A stretch of 64,000 nucleotides of DNA, taken from the NCBI RefSeq assembly GCF_036323735.1, contig NW_026947367.1, positions 1,909,001-1,973,000 on the forward strand. The letters run 5' to 3'. The position numbers and the translations under genes were made by a program. The notes under the pieces are model-generated. The model saw only the letters and a program-made list of their open reading frames with translations. It was not told the origin of the DNA and did no database searches. Of this stretch, positions 35,462 through 48,242 are shown in pieces. Origin of the DNA: Rattus norvegicus (taxonomy: Eukaryota; Chordata; Mammalia; Rodentia; Muridae). Within the stretch, counting starts at the first letter, position 1, and every line of letters begins with the position of its first letter.

Positions 35462-38400
35462 TTGTTGGATATTTCCTGTTTACATTTCGAATGTTATTCC
35501 CTTTTCCAGGTTTCTAGTCCATAAGCCCCTTAACCTTTCCCCCTACCCTTCTATAAGGGAGTACACATCTCCACCCACGGCCTCCCCACACCTCCCCACT
35601 TTCCCCTACACTAGTATTCCAACCTTGTCAGAAAAAAGTGTTTCTCATTCAATTGTTTTTCAGCAAGACCATCCTTTGCTACATGCAGTTGGAACCATTG
35701 GACAGTCCATGTATAGTCTTTCTGTTGTGGTTTGGTCCCTGGAAGCTCAGGTTAGTTAGCATTGTCATTATTATGGGGTTGCAAATCCCTTCAGGACTTT
35801 CAATCCTTTCTCTAATTCCTCCAACTGGGGTCTGATTCTTGGTTCAGTGGTTTGGTGATGTATTGCCTCTGTATTTGACATATTCTGGCTGTGTCTCTCA
35901 GGAGGGATCAATATCCAGTCATTGTCAGCCTGCACTTCTTAGCTTCATCCATCTTATCTACATTTGGTGCTCTATATGTATGGGCTATATATGGGCCAGG
36001 CACTGAATGGCAGTTCCTTCAGTTTCTGTTATAAACTTTCCCTCCTTATCCCCTCCCATGGGAATTTTGGTTCCCCTTTTAAAGAAGGAGTGAAGCATCT
36101 GCATTTTACTCATCCTTCTTGAGTTTCATGTGGTCTGCGTATTACATGATGGGTAATTCAAGGTTTTTGGATAATATCTACTAATCAATGAAAGCATCCA
36201 AGTGTGTTTTTCGTGATTGAAGAATCTCACTCAGGATGATATTTTCTAGTTCATTCCATTTGCCTATGAATTTCATGAAGTCATTGTTTTGATAGCTGAG
36301 TAATATTCTGTAGTGTAGTTGCACCATATTTCTGTATCCATTCCTCTGTTGAAGGGCATCTGGGTTCTTTCCAGATTCTGGCTATTTTAAATAAGACTGC
36401 TATGAACATAGTTGAATATATTTCTCTGTTGTACATTGGACCATCTTTTTGGTATATGCCCAAGAGAGGTATAGCTGGGTCCTAAGTTCATGGAATGTCA
36501 AATATTCTGAGGAACCTTCAGACTGATTTACCAAAGGGTTGTACCAGTCTGCAATTCCACCAACAATGGAGGAGTCTTACTCTTCCTCCATATCCTTGCC
36601 AGCATCTGCTGTCACCTGAGATTTATATGTTAGCCATTCTGACTCGTGTAAGGTGGATTCTCAGATTTCTTTTGATTTGAATTTCCCTGAAGACTAAGTA
36701 TGTTGAATATTTATTTAGTTGTGTCTTGGCCATTCGATAACATTCAGCTGAGAATGTTTTCTAACTCACTGTACCCCATTTTTAATAGGATATTTTTGCT
36801 TTCTAGAGTCTAACTTCTGAAGTTCATTTTATATTTTGGATATTAACACTCTCAGATATAGGATTGGTAAAAATTTTTTCCCAATATTTTGGTTACAGTT
36901 TTGTCCTAATCACAGTGTCTTTTGGCTTACAGAAATTTTGCTGGTTTATGAGGTCCTATTTGTCAATTCTTGATCTTAGAGCATAAGTTAATGGTAATTT
37001 TTCAGCAAATTGTCTCCAGTGGCAATGTGTTCAAGACTCTTCCCCACCTTTTCTTCTGTTAGTTTGAGTGTATCTGGTTTGATGTGTAGGTCCTCGATTC
37101 ACTTGTACTTAAGCTTTGTACATGGTCATAAAATGGGATAATTTGCATTCTTCTACATGATGACTTCTAGTTGAACCAGCACTATTTTTGGAAAATGCTA
37201 TGTTTTTCCTTTGGATGGTTTTATCTCCTTTGTCAAATATCAAATGATAGGTATGTGGGTTCATTTCTGGGTCTTCAATTCTATTACACTGGTCTATCCA
37301 TCTGACTCTGTACCAATACCATGTAGTTTTTACCACTATTGCTCTGTAATACTGCTTGGGTCCAGGGGTGATGATTCCCCCAGGAGTTCTTTTATTGTTG
37401 AGGATAGTTTTAGCTATCCTGGCTTTTTCTTATTCTGAATGAATTTGCAAATTGCTCTTTCTATCTCTATTAAAGAAGTGAGTAGGAATTTTGATGGAGA
37501 TTGCATTGAATGTGTACATTGCATTTGGCAAAATGGTCTTCTTTACTATATTAATCCTGTCAATCCATGAGCATGGAAGCTCTATCTATCTTCTGAGATC
37601 TTCCTCAGTTTCTTTCTTCAGACATTTGAACTTCTTGTCATACAGATCATTTACTTGCTTGGTTAAACTTACACCAAGACATTTTATATTATTTGAAATT
37701 TTTGTGGAGCATGTGATTTCATTATTTTCTTTCTCAGCCTGTTTATCCATTGAGGAGAGTAAGGCTCCTGGTATGTTTGAGTTAATTTTATATCCTGACA
37801 CTTTGCTGAAGTTATTTATCAGGTTAAGAAGTTCTCTGGTGGAACTTTTGGGGTTACTTAAGTATATACTATCCTATCATCTGCAAATAGTAATATTTTC
37901 ATATCTTCCCTTCCAATTTGTATCCGTCTGACTCCTTTTTGTTGTCTGGTTTCTCTGACTATGACATGGAGTCCAGTATTGAATAAGTAGGAAGAGAGTT
38001 GGGCAGGATTGTCTAGTCCCTGATTTTAGTGGGATTGGTTTATGTTTCTTTCCATTTAGTTTGATGTTAGCTACAGGTTTGCTGTATATTTTTTCCACTA
38101 TGTTTTAAATGAGCCTTCAATTCGTGATTTTTCCAGAACTTTTATCCACAAGGGTTGTTGAATTTTTTTCAAATGCTTTCTCACCATCTAATGAAATGAT
38201 CATGTGCTCCTTATCTTTGAGTATGTTTACATGATGGATTACATTTATGAATTTTCCTATATTAAACCATCCCTCCATCCCTGGGTTCAAGTCTACTTGA
38301 TCCTGTTGGATGATTTTTTTATGTATTCTTAGATTTGGTTTGCAAGAATTTTATTGAGTATTATTTCATCAATATTCATAAAGGAAATTGGTCAGAAGTC

Positions 38401-39625
38401 CTCTTTCGGTAATGATTTTTTGTGGGGGTTTGGTTTAAAAGTAATTGAGGATTCATATATGGAATGTGATAGTGCCCAGTCTCTCCAATTTTGTGGAATA
38501 ATTTGGACAATATTAGTATGAGATCTTCTAAGAAGGTCTGATAGAATTCTGGACTAAACCCATCTTGACCTGGGCTTTGTTTTGTTGGGAGATTTTAATA
38601 TCTGCTTCTATTTCTTCAGGAGTTATGGAGTTAATTAGATAGTTTATTTCTTCCTGATTTAACTTTGTTACCTGGTATCTGTCTACAAAATTGTCCATTT
38701 CCTTTATATTTTACACTTTTGTTGAATATAGGCTTTTATAGTAGAATCTGATTTTTTATAGTAGAATCTGATTTTTTTTATTTCTTCACATTCTGTTGTT
38801 ATGTCTCCCTTTTCATTTCTGATTTTTTTTATAATTTGGATACATTCTCTTTGACCTCTGATAAGTTTGGCTAAGTGTTTATCTATCTTATTGTTTTTCT
38901 TAAAGAAACAGCTCCTGGTTTTGTTGATTCTTTGTATCGTCCTTTCATTTCTACTTCCTTGATTTCAGATCTGAGTTTGATAATCTCCTGCTTTCTCCCC
39001 GTCTTGGCTTTAATTAGTTCTTTTTTTTTCTAGAGCTTTTACATGTGCTATCAAGCTCCTGACATATGCTCTCTCCAGTTTCTTTTCACTAGCACTTAGG
39101 TCTATAAGTTTTCCTCTTAGCTCTGCTTTCATTATGTCACATATGTTTGGGAATGTTGTATCTTCATTTTCATTAATTTCTAAGAAATCTTTAATTTCTT
39201 TCTTTATTTCTTCCTTGACCAAGTTGTCATGGAGTAAAGCATTTTTAAACTTCAATGTATATGTGGGCTTTCTGTTATTATCGTTATTGTTGAAGACCAG
39301 TCTTAGTGTGTGGTGATCTGATAGAATGCATGGGATTATATCTATCTTCCTGAATCTGTTAAGGTTTGTTGAGGGGCCGATTATGTGTTTAATTTTAAAG
39401 AAGGCTCCCTGAGGTTATGAGAAGAATGTACATCCTTATATTTTAGGATGGAATGTTCTTTAAATATCTGTTAAATCCATTTGGTTCATAACTTCTATTA
39501 CTTCCTCTACATCTCTGCTTAATTTTTGTTTCCAAGATCTCTCCAAAAATCAGGGTGGGTTGTTGAAATCTCCTACTATTATCATGTCAGGTGCAATGTG
39601 TGCTTTTAGCTTTAGTAAGGTTTTT
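35459..39625 (-). mobile_element. Decayed L1, 5'-truncated in the endonuclease region
   Basis: On the minus strand the order is partial endonuclease region (39,625 to about 39,010), reverse transcriptase and C-terminal ORF2 (about 39,010-36,180), then the 3'UTR (about 36,180-35,459). The plus-strand shadow includes CATTTCGAATGTTATTCCCT (35,484) and TTTCCAGATTCTGGCTATTT (36,369). ORF2 pieces are open for only about 60-81 codons at a time. The 3' end adjoins the polypyrimidine tract rather than a clear poly-T. Confidence 0.92.
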
Positions 39626-40954
39626 TTGTGAAACCTCAGGATTTCTCATGAATCATTTTTATTGCACAAATTCAAATGTAAATATAGCCTTCTGTTTCTT
39701 GAGTTGATATTCTGGAAATTTAACTAGAAGAGGCAAGGCCTCACTCTCTAAATAGAGAGCTACCTATACAAATACTGAATGTACTAATGAAAGAAGTTGC
39801 TTTAGAAATATTTCAAATTGAAAAAGTAGTCATTATTCTGTGCTGACTGTGGTAAGGTTGTTTATTTGTTTTTGTTTGTTTGTTTGTTTGTTTGTTTTAA
39901 TTTAACGTGGAGAAATATTTATAGTACACCAAAAAAGTGTGAAATGCATCACAATAGAATCCTATGCATTCCAGCATTTTTTCTACAAAGCAGAGTCCAC
40001 TGAATGATCAAGTATGTACAATAGCACTCATCCTTCATATTTGTCAGAGCTTTAAGTCTATCCTATGTTCTCTACACTTACATTTTTATAACTTTTGTTT
40101 GAATGGGTCTGATCTAATATAATATATGTAATAAGCTATTATACCTGACTATATCCCTTGCCCCCATGAGAAAACCATGTATTGTTTTTCTTTTTTTGTT
40201 GTTCCTGTTTTTTTGGGGAGCTGTGTTTTTCATTATCAGAAAGAGAAAATTAATCTAGTGATCAATTAGCAAATAGAAAAGAAAATTATGTATTATGGTG
40301 AGAAATTCCCCCAAAATAGAGTGTACAGAAAGATAAATCTAAAGTGTTTGTGGGTAGACATGCACAAATGCTCATGACCCATGTAGCTGACAAGCATTCC
40401 GCACCCGATCAACTTAAGTGATTTGGGAAATTAACTTATTCACACAGAAGAAAAATTAAGAGGAATACTTTTTTTCTTAGCCATGTTTATAAGTAACCTA
40501 ATGGTGAAACACATGACCTGTGGCAACATGAAAGCATAGAAGTGATTCGTTTGATCTGTTTTTCTGCAAAACATTGAAAACTACATAATGATAAGAATGG
40601 GTAAAAAATTCAAATACAGTCAGGGTTTTCTTGTACTTAATTTGAATGATTGCTTATACAGCATGTGAAACTGAACTCAGACCCATGATAAACCTTCTGC
40701 CTGAGCTTCATTAGTGCCAGGACTACAAGTTTGCACCAGCTTTGTAAATATTTGGACACTTGGCTCCATGCTTGGCACACTTTGGAAAGTATTAGATATG
40801 AAAATATGTGAGAATAAATCACTTCTATGCTTTGATTTTTGTGATTACAGAGAAAGGCTTTGACTCTGATGTAACTGAGTGTCTACAAGTGTTAAAAAAT
40901 CAATATCTCTCATCTGCAAGAATCCTTCTAATGGCTTACTGCTCTCTCTTCCAG
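39626..40954. other. Unassigned sequence with (TTTG)n and a possible B1 relic
   Basis: A (TTTG)n tract lies at 39,859-39,899. A short reversed B1-like piece (TCTGCCTGAGCTTCATTAGT, then GCCAGGACTACAAGTTTGCA) lies at about 40,690-40,740. Nothing else is recognised. The last bases (CTCTCTCTTCCAG, 40,942-40,954) look like a splice acceptor in front of the olfactory receptor pseudogene. Confidence 0.5.
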
Positions 40955-41593
40955 ATGAGTGTCAATTGTGTCAACTGCTCTTTGTGGCAGGAAAAGGGCT
41001 TGTCTGTAAAATGTTTTGCAATTGCCAATAACTTTTAGGTTCCTGGAGAATGCTTCCTCCTGTTTTACCTCATTCTGCTTTCATAGCCTTTGCTATCTAT
41101 ACTACTCCATCTCTACACACCCCCATGTACTTCTTCTGGCGTACTTATGGAACCTGGAAATTGATTACACTGGCTCTGTCATACCCAAGATATGGAGAGC
41201 CGTGTAAGTGAGATCTGAGGAATCTCTCAGGAGGGATGTGCCACACAGAAGTTGTTCTTCACACTTTTTGGTATAACTGAGTGCTGCCTATTGGCAACCA
41301 TGGCCTTTGGCCACTGTATGGCCGTGCTTCACTATGCAACCCAAATGTGTCATGAGTATGTGCCCCTTTGGCAATTGTTTCATGGGGAATAGGTTGCCTT
41401 GCAGGGTTGGGAAAAAAACTAATTGAGACCCTAATCTAACCACCCACAAGGAGTTGATAAATTCTTGGTCATCTTCCATACCACAGTGGTATCGATGCTG
41501 AACTCTATCATTTATAGCTTAATGAACCAAGAGGTCAAGGCACCACTGAGAAGAACTCTGGGTCTGAAGAAAGTTCTGATAATAAATAGGTAA
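40955..41593 (+). pseudogene. Class II olfactory receptor pseudogene (OR10-like)
   Basis: Relic of a single-exon G-protein-coupled odorant receptor. In order: an N-terminal MSVNCVNCSLWQEKG with an N-glycosylation-type NCS; a stop near 41,036 in the TM1 approach; TM2 (LEIDYTGSVIPKIW) reached only by frameshifting; the TM3 end (FFTLFGITECCLLATMAF), where the usual DRY-type motif is replaced by GHCMAV, and then LHYATQM. After about 41,400 the sequence jumps to the TM7 region (TVVSMLNSIIYSLMNQEVKA, then LRRTLGLKK), ending at a stop at 41,591-41,593. Intact receptors are about 310-330 residues; only about 210 codons' worth remains, so TM4-TM6 are largely deleted. The ITECCLLATMA and SVIPK motifs suggest OR10. 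The CTCTCTCTTCCAG just before the ATG fits the usual 5'UTR intron of these genes. Confidence 0.9.
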
Positions 41594-42175
41594 TTAAGGA
41601 TCCCAAAGTGCTCTTTCCAAAAGGGGCAACATCTGTGAAAGAAAGAAAACAAAACCACTCTGCTCTTTCTTGATGTCTTGAAACAAACTTCAAGAAACAT
41701 AACATTGTTTTAGAGTGTTGTCTTTATTCACCATCATGCTTAATTTCAAACAATTGTAAAGTATGCTTGCTATTAAATTACTTTAGTAGATTAGTCTATT
41801 ACTTAAACATTTTCATCTGGGCCGTGTTTAAACCACATGCTGATGTCTCAGGGACCTTGAAATTTCTCTGTATCTATTTTTACCTACTTGGTAATCTTCC
41901 AGAAATTGTTTGTAAATGATGTCAGCTCGTTATGTTACAATTCCATATTCCTCAGTATATGTAAATTTATTGCATTGGACTGGAACTGCTGAGTAGTTTT
42001 CAGGACATTGAATTGTTAGACTCTGCTCTTTGTACCATTTGGTCAGTCCACACTTCAGCTCTGGGCACCCAGAGCCTACAATTTTGGAACAGGAGTAGTC
42101 TTTCCTCCACCTTTTGATTTCTATAGGGCAGTGGAAAAGAATTTCAGCCAGATGATTCTCAACATTATTTCAGGT

Positions 42176-42241
<66 letters not shown>

Positions 42242-44040
42242 AAACAAGCAAGCATGCACACATTATACAGGAATTGAAGTGGGTTTACAAGTGACAGAAT
42301 GCAAATATAAAAGTTAGCTAGTGTTAGATAATTAGATTCAGGTTGCTATTTAACAAGAAAATAAAATAATATAAAATTATAATATTGAGTCTTATGAATA
42401 TAATTAAAGAAAAATAAAATTCCATTTAAGTGTGCTGAAAATATGGAAGTCTTAAAAAATAACCATGACACTAAAACTACAGTATTGTTTTAGGCATGAG
42501 TCACCCAAACAGAAAGACAATAATTATATTCTCCTCTGACTCATTGTTCTGAGTCTACTTACATGCAGTAAGTACAACTCAGGTCAAAATGTTGGTAAAA
42601 AAATGACGAGATGTTGAAAGCAATGCATAAAGTATTGAAGAGACACACAGTCTTTCCATAGGCATTAAGTAATTCTCTTTTAACTTCTATTACTTTAAAA
42701 AGAAATACAAAAGAAAAATATATTAAAATATTTTAACTATGAGAGGAAAATAATTTAAAATAATTTCATTGCTCCATAATTGGGTGTTGTTAAGATGACA
42801 GGCATCCTCCTAATGTTTAACTGTGTTAAGCAAAGCAAGAAACACTTTTTGGTATCTGTGTCAAGTACGTATAATCTCAACCTAAAAGAGAAAAACCACT
42901 AGGCAAATCCAAATTTAGAGATATTCTAGCAAAGTTATTATTTATCTTCAAAGGTGTGGCCACAGAAGATAAAAAAAAGTAATGAATTATCACAGAATAG
43001 AATGACATAAGATATGTAATAACTAAATGTCAACTGGATTTCTGGATTGGATAATTTCATAGAAAGTGGACAGTTCTAGAAACATTATTGCTATGATTTG
43101 GTAAACCTACAAAGTTACTTTTAACATTTTTTTTCAATTTTCTAATTCTTTGAGAATTAGTCATTAGATTGATTAAAGTATATAAAATTTAGTAATTAGG
43201 TTTCGATGTAAAACCACACTGTTTCCTGTCAATTAAATCCGATTTTCCTGTATAGTTTGAATTCTGCTTTATTTTTGTATTTATTTATTTATTTAATTTA
43301 TTTATGTCTCAAATTCTGTCCTCCTTCCTGTTTTCCCCCACAGAGTACCTTACCCAAAACACCATGCCTTTCTGATTTCTTCTTTCAAAAAGTCAAAACA
43401 ACAGTAGTTATAAGGCATGTTCAGTCCCTGAATACCTGATCATTTGGCCATCCATTTGAAAATCTACAACAGTGATAATGCAGATATCAGGAAAAAGCAT
43501 CATAAATGATATTCAAAAATTAAATATTCCAAAGTTATCAGCTATCGGCTTGACAAAACTGGAAGAATCCAAGAACAAAAATATCCTTGTAATGTACATA
43601 GAGAAAATTGATCAGACAAAAAGGAAAACAGATAGCAACCTTCCTGGATTCAACACAAGAGGGCATAAGTTCCTGTAGTATATTCTGTATGAGTTTATAG
43701 AGTTTATGGGCTAATACCTGGAAATGAACTCCTACGAAAGCCAACAACAAACTAACTAGAAGCTGCAATATTTATAAAAGCCAAACAAATATGTGGAAGT
43801 ATTATTTTCAGCTCTATATGAGAATATAAATGTTTATTAATTTGTGTATTAATAAAATATTAATTTAATGACTGCCAATTTTTATTGCAAATTTTTAAAT
43901 AAATAGATTTTAAGCTACTCATGTGATCATTAACTTTAGTGACTTTTAATGCATTACTGATCAATAAAGTGTTTTTTTTGACTGTGATTATCACTATGAA
44001 TATTCAACAAAATCAAATTATGTGAACCAGGAACTGCTCT
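41594..44040. other. Unassigned AT-rich sequence with a (CA)n tract
   Basis: No gene recognised. An interrupted (CA)n tract lies at about 42,176-42,240. A short (TTTA)n-like run lies near 43,277-43,300. Remaining ORFs are under 80 codons. Confidence 0.6.
42176..42240. repeat. (CA)n microsatellite
   Basis: About 32 CA units with one AAA interruption. Confidence 0.95.
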
Positions 44041-44044
44041 TCTG

Positions 44045-44262
44045 TTTTCTATTTTTTTGTTGTACAAATGTAAGAGGTTTACCTGCTATTTCCCGTGTGC
44101 AACACATCCATGCATAATGTCCAAGAGGTTGAAGAGGTTGTGAGATTCTGTGATGCTGAAATTACAGCCACTTGTGAACTCTCACTCGGGAGCTAGGGTT
44201 CGGTCCTGGGTTCTCTGGAAGAACAGATAGTGCTATTAATCACAGAATCGTTTCTTAATTTT
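44045..44262 (-). mobile_element. B3-like SINE, strongly diverged
   Basis: The pieces ATGCTGAAATTACAGCCACTTG, GGGTTCGGTCCTGGGTTCTC and TCTGGAAGAACAGATAGTGC follow the order of a reversed B3 element. Confidence 0.55.
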
Positions 44263-44381
44263 CAGCAAACACCATTTCTTTGTTAATATAGTGCCTAAGG
44301 TGTCCTGTCTTCTGTATAGGCAACTGTTTTCTCAAATGTGATAATTTAATGTTAAACACACATCCACTTTCTTCTTACCTT

Positions 44382-44382
44382 C

Positions 44383-44438
<56 letters not shown>

Positions 44439-44612
44439 GTATATATATGTATATATGTATATATATATATATATATTCACACAAACACACATACACACAG
44501 AATCACACACACAGTCACACACAGAGACACATGCACTACTGCTCTTACCTTCAAGTTTACTTACATACTTACTTACTTTCTTACACACACATACACACAC
44601 ACACACACACCT
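44382..44612. repeat. (TA)n and (CA)n complex tract
   Basis: (TA)n with TG interruptions (44,382-44,475) is followed by CA-rich sequence (44,476-44,530), a CTTA-rich stretch and another (CA)n (44,582-44,612). Confidence 0.93.
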
Positions 44613-44639
44613 GCTTCTTATCTTCAAGTAGATTTAGTT

Positions 44640-46290
44640 ATTTTCACATTCATTTGTTTATTTATTCACTTTACATGTTGCACACTGCCCCCCCCCAATT
44701 CACTCCTCTCACAATTCTTTCCCCAGCACTTTCTCCTCTCAGCAGGAGGGGAACCCTCGGGTATCTCCTCACCTTGCATATCTAGTCTCTGTAATCACAT
44801 CATCTGACTCTGAGGCCAGACACAGCAACCTAGATGGATAGGGGTGGGGAGGTAGAGGTAATATCCAGAAAGGCAGAGAGCTGGGGTAAGAGATGCCCAT
44901 GAATCAATGGGGGTTTCCTTAGCTGAGACTCAACGCCTCAGTGATATGGACCTGAAGCAGTCATCTCCTGTAGCCAGAGAGCAAACAAAATGGAGTGATA
45001 GAGACACAAACTTTTGACCCAAAATTTATTCTGACCACAAGAAATGAAAGGGCCGTGCATAGAGCACAGAGTGAGGAATGATCATCCAATGGTTAGTGCA
45101 GATTAAGGCCCACCCCATGGATGAGCACCAATCCGTGACACTATTAAAGACACTCTGTTATGCTTGGAGAAAGGAGACTATCATGGCTTCCCTCTGAGAG
45201 ACTCCACTAAGCTGCTGACTCAGACAGAAGCAGACATCCACTAGCAAAACCACAGGTGGAGCTCGGGGACTCTGATGGAAGAAGAGAATGAAAAGAATTA
45301 TGGACTCTAAGGGCATGGCACTCCATAGGCTTTGTCTTCATGTGGGTACCAAACAACTAGAATTGGGCTTTCCCAAAACATGTTGTCTGTAAAATGGGAT
45401 ATATGTGCCTTTAAAATTCATTTATTTATTTACTCACTTTACATCCCAATATCGGTGCTCCATCTTCCAGGTACGCCAACACGCATTGTCGGGAAAACCC
45501 GTGAAAAGACAAAGCTACACATTTCCTACCTATGTTCTGGGGGCTCAATGTCAGACCATGTTCACTCTCTGGTTGGTGGTTCAGTCTTTGGCAATCCCCA
45601 AGAGTCCCAGTGAGTTGACTCTATTGGTCTTTCTGTTGAGTTGCTCATATCAACTGGGCATCAATTCTTCACCTGTTTTTTATTTTTTTTAAAGACTCCC
45701 CAAGCTCCAGCAAATGTTTGGTGGTGAATCTTTACACTTCTTTCTCTCAGCTGTTGGGTGGAGTCACTCAGAGGACAGTTATGCTAGGAATCTGTCTGTA
45801 AGCATGATAGGGTATCTTTAATGTGTCAGGGATCAGTGCTTGCCCATGGGGTAGGTCTCAATCTGTGCTAATCATTGGTTGAATGTTCCTTCCATGTCTG
45901 CTGTATCTATCTTTGTCTCTGAAGATGTTGTAGGCTGTGTTCATGTTGGATTGAAGGTTCTGTGGGTGTTTTTTTTTTCCTTGTCACACCACTGGGAGTC
46001 ATGCCTGTCTACAGAAGTGGCATATTAAGGATCTGTATCCCCAGTGCTAGAGTCACATCTATAGAACCCTGGGGATTTGCCTTTCCCAGGTCTCTGGCAC
46101 TTCCTAGAGATGCCCACCCAACACTTGTGTTTTCCATTCCCTTTTCCATGGATTCACTATACCTAATTCCTCCAAACCCACTATACCTAATTCCTGCAAA
46201 ATCACTATACCTATTTCCTCCTACCCATTACTTTCTCTACTTCCCGTCCCATTCAGTTTCCTTCCTCCCTGCATCCACCACAATATCTAT
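44640..46290. mobile_element. Lx-type L1 3'UTR pieces, minus / plus / minus sandwich
   Basis: 44,640-44,835 is a reversed Lx 3' end (TTTATTTATTCACTTTACAT...). 44,836-45,402 is the same 3'UTR on the plus strand, running from the CTGAAGCAGTCATCTCCTGT side to CTTCATGTGGGTACC. 45,415-46,290 is again reversed, starting TTCATTTATTTATTTACTCA and passing through GGGTGGAGTCACTCAGAGGA (45,756). The pieces overlap in consensus coordinates, so at least two insertion events are needed, or one insertion with an inversion plus another. Confidence 0.75.
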
Positions 46291-46299
46291 TCTGCTAAA

Positions 46300-47124
46300 T
46301 GCATTTTAACACAATATTTAGGAAAAAACACTGAGTAAGTATAGAAAGTATCCCATAAGTATTTGCGGTGGATGTTTAGGCAAGTTATGCACATATTAAA
46401 TTTTATAGAGGTCAAAATTACTACATATATTGTTAGAAGAGACATTGTCTTCATTACATTTACCATGAAGGAAAAGCATTTATATATTCTATTAAGTTAT
46501 ACAAGGGAAACTGTTAAAAGAGTTATACACATCACACAACTTTATTACTTTTAATGCTCTCTTTATTGCAAATATTTACACAATGAAAAGTACAAAGGCT
46601 GAAACTCATGGGAGTGTACTTTGTTTCAAAGTTAAAGTTTATATATACAAGTTAATGACAACAGTCATCTCAGACTCAGAGGCGATAAATACATCAGGGA
46701 GTTCTCTATTACTTTACCTGTCTTCTTTCCTTTATTCCTGATGAAGAGTCATGTCATTTGCAGCCCCTATTGTGAGAGATGGATCATAAAATGCCTGAGA
46801 GTCTACAACCCAGAATCCATCTATAGGAAAGAAAAAAAGACAACATCTCCAAATGATACACGCAATCAAAACTTTCTTGTAGATCTTAATACTTGAAACA
46901 AAATGCAAAGAGAAAACCCATTTCCGAGGATATTACAATATACAGGAAATGATAGCTGTAGGAAGCATTCTCAGGGATTTTTAAACATTTGTACCTAAGA
47001 ATGAAACTGCCTCCATGAAGTTGAAGATTTATTTCTTTGGGAAGAAAGTCAGTTTGCCTCTTAAAAGTTGTGCCATCTGTCCATCACTAGAGCAATGGCC
47101 ATGCTTTATGAATGTGAACAAATA
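46300..47124. other. Unassigned sequence before block A'
   Basis: No gene or repeat recognised. The equivalent left flank of block A is occupied by an L1 tail, so this sequence may show what lay upstream of the duplicated block. Confidence 0.5.
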
Positions 47125-47568
47125 AACACATACCAGTTTTCACTTCTTCAAACAATTTCAAGAAGAACCTGAGAGAGAATGTATAATGCTTTAGAGATAC
47201 AATACAGGAATTTAAATTAGCCAGCAAAAATATGTTGTTAAAATTTTCTGCCTTCTATTAATAATTTTGACTATTCTTGCTTTGAATAAAAAGATGGCTA
47301 TGTAATGTCTACCAATCCCCAAAGCCTGAAACATTGTGAAAACTGTCTTACTCCTCCATAATTTGGTGTCACTCTCATGTAGAGGACCAAGGAACTTTCT
47401 GTACTTTAATATATTTGATCCTGGGAGCATGCAAATAAATCTTTCAGTTCCAAGAACAAAGACATGGCCATCCAATGTGACCCATTTCAAACAAAATCTT
47501 TCTTCCTAACGTCAATGAACTTTAGCACACTGGTAACAATGCAGAGAGCAATATGATGGAATAATCCT

Positions 47569-47570
<2 letters not shown>

Positions 47571-47632
<62 letters not shown>
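47571..47632. repeat. (AAT)n microsatellite
   Basis: About 20 AAT units, homologous to 4153-4200. Confidence 0.97.
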
Positions 47633-47634
<2 letters not shown>

Positions 47635-47888
47635 GAATAATCCCCTCAAGGGATCACGGAATAAGGATAGTAAATGTTGAGATGTGTTTTTCAAGTGATA
47701 TTGTATCCAAGAAAGCAAGTTTCAATAGGACAGACTCCTCACACATGAAAATTACTCAACCTGTCATGGCTTCACAGAGAGAGTTGAGAACCAGAGTGGT
47801 CTTTTAGGACAAGAGAAACATTCACCAACCTCCTTAATATAAAAGCAATCCAGACAATCTGTGTGAGGATGGTTAGCTTATGCATGAC

Positions 47889-47889
<1 letters not shown>

Positions 47890-47940
<51 letters not shown>

Positions 47941-48242
47941 GTAACGCACACAGATACACAGAGAAACACAGTAAAAGACATAGACAAACTGACATACACA
48001 CAGACACAGACAGACACAGACAAACACACAGACACAGACACACACACACATACACAAACACACAGACACATACTCATATACACACATAGAGAGACACAAA
48101 AACACATACAGACACACACAGAGACACACACATACACACACATATACACAAATACAGACACACAGACGATAACCAATATACAGATACACACACACACACA
48201 CACACAAACACACATACAAACAAACACACACACAGACATACA
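47890..48242. repeat. Long (CA)n / (CAGACA)n tract
   Basis: About 350 bases of CA-rich sequence with frequent CAGACA and CATA interruptions, more than twice the homologous tract at 4436-4575. The 121-181 codon Val/Cys and Thr/His ORFs over it are artefacts. Confidence 0.95.

Noticed and set aside
35131..35759. Polyglutamate and polyleucine ORFs
   Set aside because: They come from the CCT/CT repeat and run on into the L1 3'UTR.
37491..37931. 146-codon plus-strand ORF
   Set aside because: Antisense shadow of L1 ORF2 reverse transcriptase sequence.
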